A stretch of DNA of 64,000 nt from positions 1-64,000 of the forward strand of contig CBDEGP010000002.1 of assembly GCA_965237875.1 (NCBI GenBank), given 5' to 3'. This DNA is from DAOUJI01 sp965237875. GTDB lineage: Bacteria; Chloroflexota; Dehalococcoidia; Lucifugimonadales; JAGWBF01. This document shows, piece after piece, positions 50,883 through 59,722 of this stretch. Each line of letters begins with the position of its first letter. Within the stretch, counting starts at the first letter, position 1. Under the pieces are notes generated by a model. That model had not been told where the DNA came from. It saw only the letters and a list, made by a program, of their open reading frames with translations, and ran no database searches. Position numbers and translations under genes: made by a program.

Positions 50883-52259
50883 ATGCAGGAAACAGTACCT
50901 GTCACTGACCAGCAAGCCAATCGAAACCTGCTGAACAGCCTGTACGAGACCCCCATCTGGTACTGGGGGTTGGTGGCGTTCCTTGGCGTGTTCGTTGTGG
51001 GGGCGATGTGTGCGGCCGGCTACATGATCAACCAGGGGCTGGGAGTCACGGGGCTCAACAGGCCCGTGTTCTGGGGCTTCTTCATCACGAACTTCGTCTT
51101 CTGGATCGGAATCAGCCACGCGGGAGTGATGCTGTCGGCCATACTCCGGCTTTCCAAGGCCGAGTGGCGCAGACCCGCCACCAGGGCCGCAGAGGTGCTC
51201 ACCGTCTTCTCTCTGATGACGGCCATGCTCATGCCGCTGATTCACACCGGCAGGCCCTGGCGGATATTCTACTGGGTCTTTCCTTACGACTTGGCCCGGG
51301 GCGTCTACATGAACGTCCGGTCGGCGCTTGTCTGGGACCCCAGCGCCGTTTTCACCTACCTGACGTCGTCCATCCTGTTCGTGTACGTTGCGCTGCTTCC
51401 CGACCTGGCCGTGATACGGGACCGGTCCACAGGTCCGAGGCGTATAGCCTACTCGATACTGTGTCTGGGCTGGAGGGGCACTCCGAGACAGTGGAAGCTG
51501 CAGATTATAGCGGGAATACTGCTGTCGGCGCTGATTCTGCCCGTATTCGTGTCCGTCCACTCCATAGTGTCCTTCGACTTCTCCATGGTCATTGCGGCCA
51601 AGAGCTGGCACTCCACCATATTCCCGCCTTACTTCGTCATCGGCGCAGTCCATTCAGGGGTGGCGGCGGTGGTCATCGTAATGGCCATCATGCGGTGGAT
51701 GTTCAGGTGGCAGGACTACATCAGGCCCGAGCATTTCGACTCTCTGGGGCGGCTGCTCATCATCGTGGCCACGACCTGGTTCTTCTTCTTCGTTATCGAG
51801 CTTCTATTCGGTCTGTACTCGCTGGAGGCCGACGAGATAGCCGTAAAAGACTTCGTGATGGGGCAGCCTCCCTGGAACTGGTTGTTCATGACGTTTGTGG
51901 GCACGACGTACTTTATCCCCGTGGGCATGTGGCTGTTCAAACGCATCAGGCGCAATCCGGGGCTGATGATCGTCGCCTGCGTATCGGTGAACATCGGAAT
52001 GTGGCTGGAACGCTTCCTCATCATCGTGCCGGGGCTTGCCCAGAAGCAGACGTTGAACTTCACGTGGTACACCTACGCGCCGAGCCCGGTGGAAGTGGTC
52101 ATAGTAATCGGCACTTTCGCGCTGGTGTCCATGCTGATGCTGCTGTTCGCCAAGGTGTTCCCATTGATACCTCTTTACGACATCAAAGAGGGAGAGATAT
52201 TGAAACAGGAGATTCAGATAGGGCGGAGGACCGTTCCGGCGGTTATTAGAGAGGACTAA
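50883..52259 (+). CDS. actC: Alternative complex III subunit ActC (NrfD/PsrC family)
   Basis: 458 aa, about ten membrane helices. ETPIWYWGLVAFLGVFVVGA starts helix I. FFITNFVFWIGISHAGVMLS, RLSKAEWRRPATRAAEVLTV and HTGRPWRIFYWVFPYD are typical of ActC, forming the quinol site and proton path on the P side. AGGGAG upstream of the ATG. 24 bp after the first NrfD-like gene. Confidence 0.9.
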   Translation: MQETVPVTDQQANRNLLNSLYETPIWYWGLVAFLGVFVVGAMCAAGYMINQGLGVTGLNRPVFWGFFITNFVFWIGISHAGVMLSAILRLSKAEWRRPATRAAEVLTVFSLMTAMLMPLIHTGRPWRIFYWVFPYDLARGVYMNVRSALVWDPSAVFTYLTSSILFVYVALLPDLAVIRDRSTGPRRIAYSILCLGWRGTPRQWKLQIIAGILLSALILPVFVSVHSIVSFDFSMVIAAKSWHSTIFPPYFVIGAVHSGVAAVVIVMAIMRWMFRWQDYIRPEHFDSLGRLLIIVATTWFFFFVIELLFGLYSLEADEIAVKDFVMGQPPWNWLFMTFVGTTYFIPVGMWLFKRIRRNPGLMIVACVSVNIGMWLERFLIIVPGLAQKQTLNFTWYTYAPSPVEVVIVIGTFALVSMLMLLFAKVFPLIPLYDIKEGEILKQEIQIGRRTVPAVIRED

Positions 52260-52329
52260 GGCGCCTCATCCAGACCTTTATGCCTTAAAAGGGCGGAAGG
52301 GTTAGAGGTGAGGGCCGGGAGGAAACAGC

Positions 52330-52845
52330 ATGGCCAAAACAGGGGTCCTGGGCCTTTACAACGACGCTAATTACGCAGCAGAAGCGGGAGACAACCTGAA
52401 AGCTTCCGGGATCAGCGACGCCGACTTCGACTTCCTGACGGGCGCTCCGTACCCGGAAGGCGCCTTCGGAGAGCGTCACAACAGCCACAAGCTCTACGTA
52501 TTCCCCTTCGTGGGGGCTCTCTGCGGCTTGACGGCTGGGATAATCCTGACCTCCGCGACCCAGTTGGCCTACCCGCTGGTCACCGGCGGCAAGCCGATTC
52601 TTTCGCTGCCGCCAATGGCGATCGTCACCTACGAGGCGACCATGCTGGGGGCCATCCTCTTCACCGTTCTGGGCATCATATTCGAGTCGAGGCTGCCCAG
52701 GGTGAGTCTGGGCCTCTATGACGACCGCATAACCGAAGGGTACATTGGAGTCCTAGTGAACTGCGAGTCAGGTGAGGTTGACCAAGTGGAGCGGGCCCTG
52801 ACGCAGGCCGGGGCCGTTGACATTAAACGAGGAGAACCGTCCTAG
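52330..52845 (+). CDS. actD: Alternative complex III subunit ActD (DUF3341)
   Basis: 171 aa. GVLGLYNDANYAAEAGDNLK at the N-terminus, two transmembrane helices (about 58-80 and 98-118), then a ferredoxin-like C-terminal part (GYIGVLVNCESGEVDQVERA). DUF3341 is the ActD family. GGGAGGA before the ATG. Its stop shares a base with the next start. Confidence 0.9.
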   Translation: MAKTGVLGLYNDANYAAEAGDNLKASGISDADFDFLTGAPYPEGAFGERHNSHKLYVFPFVGALCGLTAGIILTSATQLAYPLVTGGKPILSLPPMAIVTYEATMLGAILFTVLGIIFESRLPRVSLGLYDDRITEGYIGVLVNCESGEVDQVERALTQAGAVDIKRGEPS

Positions 52846-53456
52846 TGAGCCGTGGTCCTATAATGTCGGTGGGCAGAATTCCAATGGCCGTCGCCGAGAG
52901 GTTGAGCAGGCATCCCAGGGCGCTGCTTATCGCCGCTTTGGCGGTGTTGGCGCTTACGGGAGCGTCCTGCGCCAACGGGAGCTATCCGCTGGACTTCTTC
53001 TACGAAATGCATTACCACCAGTCTTTCGGATTCAGCGAACCTCCCAGGTTGTCTCCTCCTGAAGGCGCGATTCCAATAACCGGCGTTGCCGTTGCAGGCA
53101 GTGAGAACCCCATTCCAGAGCAGTCAATTCAGAGCGGCGCCGGGCTTTTCGCCGTGAATTGCGTCATGTGCCACGGCAATCTGGGCAAGGGCGACGGGCC
53201 GGTCCTTCAGACCATGATCCAGGAATACGACTACGAACCTCTGGAAACATTGAATCCCGATTTGACTTCAAGCGATTCGGGACACGCCCAGAGCCTGTCG
53301 GACCGGGGAGTGTTTGACTGGATCAGCAACGGCGCGGTGGTCATGCCCCGTTTCTCCAAGCTTCTTAACGTCGAGGAGCGATGGATGCTGGTAAACTACG
53401 TCAAAGGGTGTCTGGGCGGAGAAGTCCATCCCGACTGCCCCGCTTCCGCCCCCTAG
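52845..53456 (+). CDS. actE: Alternative complex III subunit ActE, monoheme cytochrome c lipoprotein
   Basis: 203 aa from GTG 52845; ATG 52863 is an alternative. Lipobox LTGASC near residue 45, one heme site CVMCHGNLGKGDGPV and a later Met ligand candidate in GAVVMPRFSKLLN. ActE is the soluble-face cytochrome that carries electrons out of the complex. No terminal oxidase gene follows in this window. Confidence 0.9.
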   Translation: MSRGPIMSVGRIPMAVAERLSRHPRALLIAALAVLALTGASCANGSYPLDFFYEMHYHQSFGFSEPPRLSPPEGAIPITGVAVAGSENPIPEQSIQSGAGLFAVNCVMCHGNLGKGDGPVLQTMIQEYDYEPLETLNPDLTSSDSGHAQSLSDRGVFDWISNGAVVMPRFSKLLNVEERWMLVNYVKGCLGGEVHPDCPASAP

Positions 53457-53514
53457 TCTGAGCGGCATCAGTCAGCAGCGAGAGAACTCAGGTCCCTGCA
53501 AGGTCCCGGTCGTC

Positions 53515-54123
53515 GTGAAGAAACATGCCTTTCCTCCGCAGCGGTTGTTCCCTTCATTTGGGCCGTCGGGGCTGTTGGCGGGCCTTATGCTTGCCCTCTT
53601 GTTGACGGCGGCTTGCGGCGGCTCCCCCAGCTCAACCGGCCCGTATGGCCCCGAACAGCTGGAGGCCGAAGCCTATTCCATAGACCGTAGCCTGGTATGT
53701 CCGGTCTGCCCGGCCGAAACCATAGACCAGGCGCAGGTCCAGCTGGCCAAGCAGATGCGGGCCCTTGTAAGGGAGAAGCTGGCGGAAGGTTGGTCCAGGC
53801 AGCAAATTCTGGACTTGTTCGTAGAGTCCTATGGGGAAGAGGTCCTGGCGGCCCCTCCCAAGTCGGGGTTCAATCTATTGGTCTGGATTGTGCCGCCCGT
53901 CGGTGTGGCGGGCGCCTTGGGCCTGCTTGCATCCGTGGTCCTGGCTATGAGGCGGTCGAACAGCGCCGTGGGTCCCGCGTCAGCGGAGGATGCGCAGGAG
54001 CCCGACCATGAGCTTGGACCGTACCTGAGCATCGTGGACGACGAGTTGGGACTGTCTACAGACCCTGCGCCTGAGTTGCCCGAGGACGCCGAAGATACGG
54101 ACGGAGGGACTTCCGTTGGCTGA
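53515..54123 (+). CDS. ccmH: Cytochrome c maturation protein CcmH
   Basis: 202 aa, GTG start. Signal peptide with lipobox LLTAAC, redox pair C62-PV-C65 in SLVCPVCPAETIDQAQ, then QMRALVREKLAEGWSRQQIL and YGEEVLAAPPKSGFNLLVWI with a C-terminal transmembrane helix and acidic tail. CcmH reduces the CxxCH cysteines of apocytochromes before heme ligation. It overlaps ccmF by 8 bp. Confidence 0.93.
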   Translation: MKKHAFPPQRLFPSFGPSGLLAGLMLALLLTAACGGSPSSTGPYGPEQLEAEAYSIDRSLVCPVCPAETIDQAQVQLAKQMRALVREKLAEGWSRQQILDLFVESYGEEVLAAPPKSGFNLLVWIVPPVGVAGALGLLASVVLAMRRSNSAVGPASAEDAQEPDHELGPYLSIVDDELGLSTDPAPELPEDAEDTDGGTSVG

Positions 54124-56116
54124 GCTTGGCTCTATGTCTCTGGCCATCGGCCTGGCTTTGGCGGGCTACTCGACTGTGGGTTCCGTCGTAGGCCAGGCCA
54201 GAGGGGTCACGGCCCTTGTGGACAGCGCCCGGTACGCAGGCTATTTGCTTGTCTTTGTGCTTGCCGTGGCCGTGGCCGTCCTCGTGGGGGCCTTTCTCGG
54301 CCATGACTTCAGCATCAAGTACGTGGCCGAGCACAGCAACCTCGCCATGGCCGGGGTCTACACCTGGGTCGCCTTTTATGCGGGCAACGAGGGCTCTCTG
54401 CTCTATATTGCCTTAGCCTTAGCCGTAATGTCCGCCATAGCCGTGAGGCTGGCTGCTTCCGGGTCTGACAGGGCCGGGTCCGACAGGGCCGTGTCCTATG
54501 CCTACAGCGTGATGATGCTGGTGGCCGCCTTCTTCCTGGCAGTCATGCTGTTCATGGCCAACCCGTTCGAGACGTTGGACTTCGCGCCCCTCGATGGACA
54601 AGGGATCAATCCGCTTCTCACCCATCCGGGGATGTTCATCCATCCGCCGGTCATGATGGCGGGGCTCATTGCGGTCACCATACCTTTCGCATTCGCCATG
54701 GGCCATCTGCTGGCGGGAAAGACGGGCGACGATTGGGTGGACCCGGGGCGCACCTGGGGCATAGTGTCCTGGGCCCTTCTCGGCTCAGGGCTGCTTCTGG
54801 GCGGCTGGTGGGCCTACACCATCCTGGGATGGGGAGGCTACTGGGCATGGGACCCGGTGGAAAACGCAGGGTTCATGCCCTTCATAGGTCTTACGGCTTT
54901 TATCCACTCCATCATGGTGCAAAAGCGGCGCGGCATGTTCCGAATGTGGAACATCGTTCTTATAAACATCGCCTTCGGCCTGGCTCTCTACGGAATGTTC
55001 ATGAACCGGGGCGGGGCTGTGCCGTCGGTCCATTCTTTCGGAGCTTCCTCCCTGGGGTGGGTCTTCCTGATGTTCACAGGATTCGGCGTACTGGCGCCCT
55101 TCACCCTTTTCTTCTGGCGGTACAACATTCTGAAGAGCGCCCGCAGCCTGGAGTCCACCATGTCGCGGGAGGCGGCGTTTCTGCTCAACAACCTGCTGCT
55201 CTTGGGGATAGCCTTTGTGACCCTGTGGGGCGTGGTCTTCCCCCTGATTTCCGAGCTTACCCGCGGGGATACGGTGACGGTGGGTGAGCCGTTTTACGAC
55301 CAGGTCAACGGTCCTTTGATGATTGGCCTGATATTTTTGATGGGTATAGGGCCGCTGCTGCCTTGGGGTAGGGCCTCCTGGAGAACTCTGGCCAGGAGCT
55401 TGGCGGCGCCCACGGTCGCGGCGGTGGTCACGCTGGTTGTGGTGGGAGTGTTGGGAGTGAGAAAACCCTTCGCTTTAACCGCCTTCGGCATCTGCGCGAT
55501 GGTCTTGGCGGGAATCCTCATGGAATGGGCCAACGGGACCCGCATACGAGCGCGGCATGGGGAAAACTATGGCACGGCGTTCGTAAAGCTGATCTCGGCC
55601 AACAGGCCGAGATACGGCGGCTACATAGTCCACATTGCCGTAGTCCTCCTGGCCCTGGGCATTACGGGTTCCTCCTTCTATGAGGTCCAGAAGGATGTGA
55701 TACTCGCGCCTGGGGAACAAGCTCAAGTCGGCGGCTACCGGTTGGAGTACGTGGACACTCAGACAATCCTGCACGCTGACCGCACCGAATGGACTTCCAC
55801 CATCAACGCATATAAAGGAAACTCCTTCGTCGGCGCGGTCAATGCCCAGAGGTCCTTTTATCCGGGGTTTAACATGGCTGCCACAAGGGCGGGCATCCGC
55901 TCTACACCCGTGGAGGACCTGTACATCATCCCCAGCGAGATGCTGGACGACGGGAAGGTGGGCTTCAGGGTCTTTGTAAATCCACTGGTGTGGTGGATGT
56001 GGATTGCCGGGCCGGTGTTTGGACTTGGCGTCATAGTCGCGTTGTGGCCCCAGCGCAGTCCGGTTGCCTCACCGGTACGGACGCCGGCGGCGGTGTCGGC
56101 GGCGGGCAGTGACTAG
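54116..56116 (+). CDS. ccmF: Cytochrome c heme lyase CcmF
   Basis: 666 aa, TTG start behind GGAGGG. About 14-15 transmembrane helices. The WWD heme-handling motif is GWGGYWAWDPVENAGFMPFI. Flanking histidines lie in GMFIHPPVMMAGL and in VPSVHSFGAS. CcmF ligates heme to apocytochrome c in the periplasm with CcmH. The adjoining Act operon supplies the clients. CcmA-E are not in the window. Confidence 0.95.
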   Translation: MAELGSMSLAIGLALAGYSTVGSVVGQARGVTALVDSARYAGYLLVFVLAVAVAVLVGAFLGHDFSIKYVAEHSNLAMAGVYTWVAFYAGNEGSLLYIALALAVMSAIAVRLAASGSDRAGSDRAVSYAYSVMMLVAAFFLAVMLFMANPFETLDFAPLDGQGINPLLTHPGMFIHPPVMMAGLIAVTIPFAFAMGHLLAGKTGDDWVDPGRTWGIVSWALLGSGLLLGGWWAYTILGWGGYWAWDPVENAGFMPFIGLTAFIHSIMVQKRRGMFRMWNIVLINIAFGLALYGMFMNRGGAVPSVHSFGASSLGWVFLMFTGFGVLAPFTLFFWRYNILKSARSLESTMSREAAFLLNNLLLLGIAFVTLWGVVFPLISELTRGDTVTVGEPFYDQVNGPLMIGLIFLMGIGPLLPWGRASWRTLARSLAAPTVAAVVTLVVVGVLGVRKPFALTAFGICAMVLAGILMEWANGTRIRARHGENYGTAFVKLISANRPRYGGYIVHIAVVLLALGITGSSFYEVQKDVILAPGEQAQVGGYRLEYVDTQTILHADRTEWTSTINAYKGNSFVGAVNAQRSFYPGFNMAATRAGIRSTPVEDLYIIPSEMLDDGKVGFRVFVNPLVWWMWIAGPVFGLGVIVALWPQRSPVASPVRTPAAVSAAGSD

Positions 56117-56195
56117 CTCCACCGGACCGCGGCGAGAGGTCTTGGGCTTGTGCAGCTTTTTCGAGAAACCATGAGATTCTTCTTGCCTATGCGAA

Positions 56196-56309
56196 ACCTT
56201 TGCATAACCTCCGTCATTCCGGCGAAGGCCGGAATCCAGCGCCTTGTCCGAAGCTGGGGAACGCCCTCACCCCAGCCCTCTCCCAAAGGAGAGGGGGTTA
56301 CGCGAAGGT
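56196..56309. mobile_element. MITE-like element, copy 1
   Basis: 114 bp bounded by 14-bp imperfect terminal inverted repeats ACCTTTGCATAACC and GGTTACGCGAAGGT (12 of 14 match). Inside are two palindromes, ATTCCGGC/GCCGGAAT and CCCTCTCCC/GGAGAGGG. It lies between ccmF and the CcmI-like gene. No coding capacity. Confidence 0.7.
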
Positions 56310-56383
56310 CTCTATACGCGGGAGTGATAAAATCTCAATACGCCCGCATCATCGGGTCGTGATTCAGATCGGCCGGCAGTGAC

Positions 56384-56788
56384 TTGGGAATAATCATCGG
56401 AGCCCTCCTAGCTCTTCTCGCCATCGGAGTGGTTATATATCCCTTCGTCAAGTCCAGGCGCCGTCAAGAGCCGTCCCGTGCTTCCGGCCCCGGCATGACC
56501 CGGGCCGAGGAAGCGGCGTTCAACGAAATACGGACGCTTCAGCTGGAACGGGAACTGGGCCGGGTGGACGAGGAAGAATATCGAGACCGTCTCAAGGACT
56601 ATCGGGTCCGGGCAGCCTCGCTTCTACGTGAAAGGGACATCAAGTTCAAAGAGGCGGACGCTGAGTTGGAAGCTGAGATTCTTGCGGCCAGGTCGGCGGC
56701 GGAAAACCATCGCCCGAATGCGGAAGAGTCCACCGGGCCGCAGGAAGAAGCGCCGGGCAGCCATGAGAACAATGGCAAGGCTTCGTAG
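56384..56788 (+). CDS. Short CcmI-like membrane protein
   Basis: 134 aa from TTG 56384. One N-terminal transmembrane helix (IIIGALLALLAIGVVIYPFV), then a basic stretch and a helical region RTLQLERELGRVDEEEYRDR resembling the N-terminal part of CcmI/CycH, followed by an acidic tail. Full CcmI has a TPR domain that is missing here. Context within ccm genes supports an apocytochrome-handling role. Confidence 0.6.
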   Translation: MGIIIGALLALLAIGVVIYPFVKSRRRQEPSRASGPGMTRAEEAAFNEIRTLQLERELGRVDEEEYRDRLKDYRVRAASLLRERDIKFKEADAELEAEILAARSAAENHRPNAEESTGPQEEAPGSHENNGKAS

Positions 56789-58010
56789 CGCGTCCCGTGC
56801 GCCGGTTTATGGGGCTTTAGCCGTCGTTGGGTTGGCGCTCGCCGCCGCATTGACCTTTTCCGGGCGTGCTGACGCTCAGGAGATTTCCACCATATCGGGA
56901 AGGATTGTAAACGGGTCGTCAGGCTCGGAACCGCCCGTCGGCCTTGACGTCACACTCCACGTCATAGCCGATACGGGGATAGTCAACGTGGCCAGGACGG
57001 CGACGGACTCCGACGGTCGTTTTGAGTTCACCGGCGTGGAGGTCGTTCAAGGGGGCTCCTATGCCGTCGCCGCCAGATATGTGGACATACTCTACAGCGC
57101 CAACCTTGAGCCTGACTTTCTGCTGGCGCCGGTGGAGGTCGTCGTCTATGAGCCGACGGGTTCGATAGAGGACATCGTCGTGGAGTCGGACGTGCTTCTG
57201 CTCAGAGGGGCCGGGGAATCCAATGACAGCATAACGGCCATCGAGGTGGTGTCCCTGGTAAACGCCTCCGACGGCGCCTTCATTCCCGACCTGTCTCAGC
57301 CTGCCATGATGCAGTTCCTCCGTTTCTCAAGGCCCCCGGAGGCTGTGGAGTTGGAGGTGGCCTCGGATATGCCCGGGGGCCAGGTGATCACCGTCGGGAC
57401 CGGGTTTGCAATCTCGGCGCCCGTTGCGCCGGGAGAGCACCGGGTGTCTTACAGCTATCGGATGCCCTATGATGGGGATTCGATGGAGTTCACCCATTCT
57501 TTTCCCATGGGCGCAAGGACTTTCAGGCTTCTGGTGGAGGCCGGCACGGGTGAAGTTCAGCTCTCGGAGTCTCTCACGGCCACGGCCCCGTTGGACCTGG
57601 GAGGGCAAGAATACTCGGTATGGGAAGCGTCCGACGTCCCGGCGGGTTCCCGTTTTGACATAGGACTGGACGGACTTCCACAGCCGTCCCTGGGCAGCCG
57701 CATTCGGGACGGAATCGCCGATGGGCCATACTTGAAGGCGGCGCTGCCTACGCTGGTTGGGGCAATCATGGCGGGTCTTCTGGTCTATGTGATCGTCGGG
57801 AAGCGGCGGAGCACGGCGCTGGCCGGAGCGGGTCCTGATGCGGAGCCGGACCCGGACCGGGAACTCGACCGGGCTGAGATAGTGCGAGAGATAGCCAGGC
57901 TCGACGACTTGCGCGACGCAGGCGGGATTGAGGACGATGAATACAATGCCAGGCGGGATGAGCTGAAATCCACGCTGATTTACAGGCGCATGGACTCCGG
58001 CCAAGGATAG
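56763..58010 (+). CDS. Secreted carboxypeptidase-regulatory-like domain protein with C-terminal anchor
   Basis: 415 aa from ATG 56763, overlapping the previous gene by 26 bp; ATG 56772 is possible. Signal peptide (YGALAVVGLALAAALTFSGR), a beta-sandwich with DVTLHVIADTGIVNVARTAT, further beta-rich domains, a transmembrane helix at about 335-355, and a cytosolic segment REIARLDDLRDAGGIEDDEY echoing the CcmI-like neighbour. Not a named Ccm protein. Position suggests a role in cytochrome maturation. Confidence 0.6.
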   Translation: MRTMARLRSASRAPVYGALAVVGLALAAALTFSGRADAQEISTISGRIVNGSSGSEPPVGLDVTLHVIADTGIVNVARTATDSDGRFEFTGVEVVQGGSYAVAARYVDILYSANLEPDFLLAPVEVVVYEPTGSIEDIVVESDVLLLRGAGESNDSITAIEVVSLVNASDGAFIPDLSQPAMMQFLRFSRPPEAVELEVASDMPGGQVITVGTGFAISAPVAPGEHRVSYSYRMPYDGDSMEFTHSFPMGARTFRLLVEAGTGEVQLSESLTATAPLDLGGQEYSVWEASDVPAGSRFDIGLDGLPQPSLGSRIRDGIADGPYLKAALPTLVGAIMAGLLVYVIVGKRRSTALAGAGPDAEPDPDRELDRAEIVREIARLDDLRDAGGIEDDEYNARRDELKSTLIYRRMDSGQG

Positions 58011-58018
58011 GGGCCAGG

Positions 58019-58642
58019 ATGAGCGAGCAAGGCTTGCCGGCCGCCGTTGAAAGCGGCGCCGACAACCGCAAACGGAACCTTTTGATAGCGGGGGCGGCGG
58101 TCCCGCTGGCCGCCCTTTTCGCCGTGTTGGGATGGGCTCTGGCAGAATCGGGGGGGACTCCCGGCGGTCTGGGGGTCGTGAGTGAGTTTGGCGCAGTGGC
58201 CATAGAGCAAAAAGCGGCCCCGGACTTCCACAGGCAAAGTCTGGAGGGCGCTGAAATCAGGCTCTCAGACCTGAAGGGAAAGGTTGTGCTCCTCGACTTC
58301 TGGGCGTCCTGGTGCCCGCCATGCCGCGACGAGGCCCCGGCGTTGGGCCAGGTGTATCGAGACTTGCATGGGCCGGGCCTGGAGTTTATCGGTGTGGGTG
58401 TGGACGAGAACATTACCGGCGCATTGGGTCACATCGAGGAGTTCGGTCTGGAATATCCCAATGTATGGGACTCGGACGGCCTTCTGGCCATCAGCTATGG
58501 AGTGGCCAGACTGCCGGTGAAGTTCTTCATCGACTCCGAAGGCAGGGTGGTCGAACGGTGGGAAGGCCCCATAGACGAGGCTGATTTGCGTAGCGCCCTG
58601 GACGCATTGTCGTCATCCGCAGGAGGCGCCGAGACTCCATGA
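58019..58642 (+). CDS. TlpA/ResA/CcmG-type thiol-disulfide oxidoreductase
   Basis: 207 aa. N-terminal membrane anchor (about 22-42), thioredoxin domain with VLLDFWASWCPPCRDEAPAL (C99 and C102) and the cis-Pro in VARLPVKFFIDSEGRVVERW. It supplies reducing power to the heme-ligation system outside the membrane. It overlaps the ROK start as ATGA. Confidence 0.92.
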   Translation: MSEQGLPAAVESGADNRKRNLLIAGAAVPLAALFAVLGWALAESGGTPGGLGVVSEFGAVAIEQKAAPDFHRQSLEGAEIRLSDLKGKVVLLDFWASWCPPCRDEAPALGQVYRDLHGPGLEFIGVGVDENITGALGHIEEFGLEYPNVWDSDGLLAISYGVARLPVKFFIDSEGRVVERWEGPIDEADLRSALDALSSSAGGAETP

Positions 58643-59619
58643 CAACCCAGACCGGCGGACCGTTGGCTATAGGCATAGACCTGGGCGGCACGCTGCTGAG
58701 AATCGCCCTCATAGAACGTTCAGGCGCCGTCTTGTGGCGAAAACGCATTCCGACGGAGGGAAGGGAGTCCAGGGACAGTCTGCTCAGGCGCATGGACGCC
58801 CTGCTGGAAGAAGCGGCGGACGAGGCGGCTCCCAGGCCCGTTCAGGGCGTCGGCCTGGCTCTGGCCGGGCCTGTCGATCCGGAGACGGGAGTGATGTATG
58901 CGCCTCCCCATCTTCCCAGCCTGGACGGGTTCTCGTTGAAGTCGTATTGGGAGAGCAAGCATCCTTGGCCTGTGTACGTGGGAAACGACGCCACCCTGGC
59001 GGCCCTTGGCGAGCTCCGGTTCGGGTTGGGCGCCGGGGCCAAGACCCTGGTCTACCTGACCATCAGCACCGGCGTAGGCGGCGGCGTCGTGACGGACGGC
59101 AAGCTCTTCACCGGCGCCTATGGGATGGCGGGGGAGTTGGGGCATATCTGCGTCGATCCTCATGGACCACCCTGCGGATGCGGGGGCCAAGGTTGCCTTG
59201 AAGCCCTGGCTTCAGGGACGGCGATTGCGGCAAACGCCGTCCGCCGTCTTCAGTTCGGACAGCCCTCGGCGCTGACCGAAATGGCGGGGGGAGACCTGAG
59301 CCGCATCACGTCGAAAACCGTGTTCCTGGCGGCCTCGCGAAACGACATGTTGGCTGTGGGGGTCGTCCAGGAGGCGGCCTTGGCCTTGGGGTGCGGGCTT
59401 GTCACAATCCTCCACTCCTTCAACCCCGACCGCATCGTTGTGGGCGGCGGCGTTTCCCAGGAGTGGGAGCGGCTGAGGCCCATTGTGGAAAGCTACGTGG
59501 ACGCCCACGTCATGGACCACGTCAAGAAGCTGGGATTCACCATCTCGGTCAGTCCGCTGGGGGACGATGCGGGCCTTCTTGGAGCCGCCGCGCTGGTCTG
59601 GGACTCCGCCGATTTCTAG
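58639..59619 (+). CDS. ROK-family sugar kinase
   Basis: 326 aa. ATP-binding LAIGIDLGGTLLRIALIERS, catalytic-Asp region PVYVGNDATLAALGELRFGL, TISTGVGGGVVTDGKL and the zinc site GHICVDPHGPPCGCGGQGCL. The last matches the ROK consensus for glucokinase-type enzymes. It phosphorylates glucose or an aminosugar; the substrate is not resolved. Co-translated with tlpA although functionally distinct. Confidence 0.9.
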   Translation: MTTQTGGPLAIGIDLGGTLLRIALIERSGAVLWRKRIPTEGRESRDSLLRRMDALLEEAADEAAPRPVQGVGLALAGPVDPETGVMYAPPHLPSLDGFSLKSYWESKHPWPVYVGNDATLAALGELRFGLGAGAKTLVYLTISTGVGGGVVTDGKLFTGAYGMAGELGHICVDPHGPPCGCGGQGCLEALASGTAIAANAVRRLQFGQPSALTEMAGGDLSRITSKTVFLAASRNDMLAVGVVQEAALALGCGLVTILHSFNPDRIVVGGGVSQEWERLRPIVESYVDAHVMDHVKKLGFTISVSPLGDDAGLLGAAALVWDSADF

Positions 59620-59647
59620 GCCGGGAGCGGGCCAGGCGTGCGTCGTA

Positions 59648-59684
59648 TTGTCATTTCTCCAGGTTTGTTTATAATGACACCTGG
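59648..59684 (+). promoter_or_regulatory. Promoter with interlocked inverted repeats upstream of the thiolase gene
   Basis: TTGTCA (59648-59653), spacer 16, perfect TATAAT (59670-59675). Inverted repeats GTCATT/AATGAC and CCAGGT/ACCTGG interlock across both boxes, a plausible repressor site. Confidence 0.6.
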
Positions 59685-59722
59685 CGCCCAACAGCCTCCA
59701 TAATTCCACAGGAGAATTCAGT

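Noticed and set aside
50004..51653. 549-codon open frame on the minus strand
   Set aside because: Antisense to the two NrfD-like genes, low-complexity charged translation, no domain.
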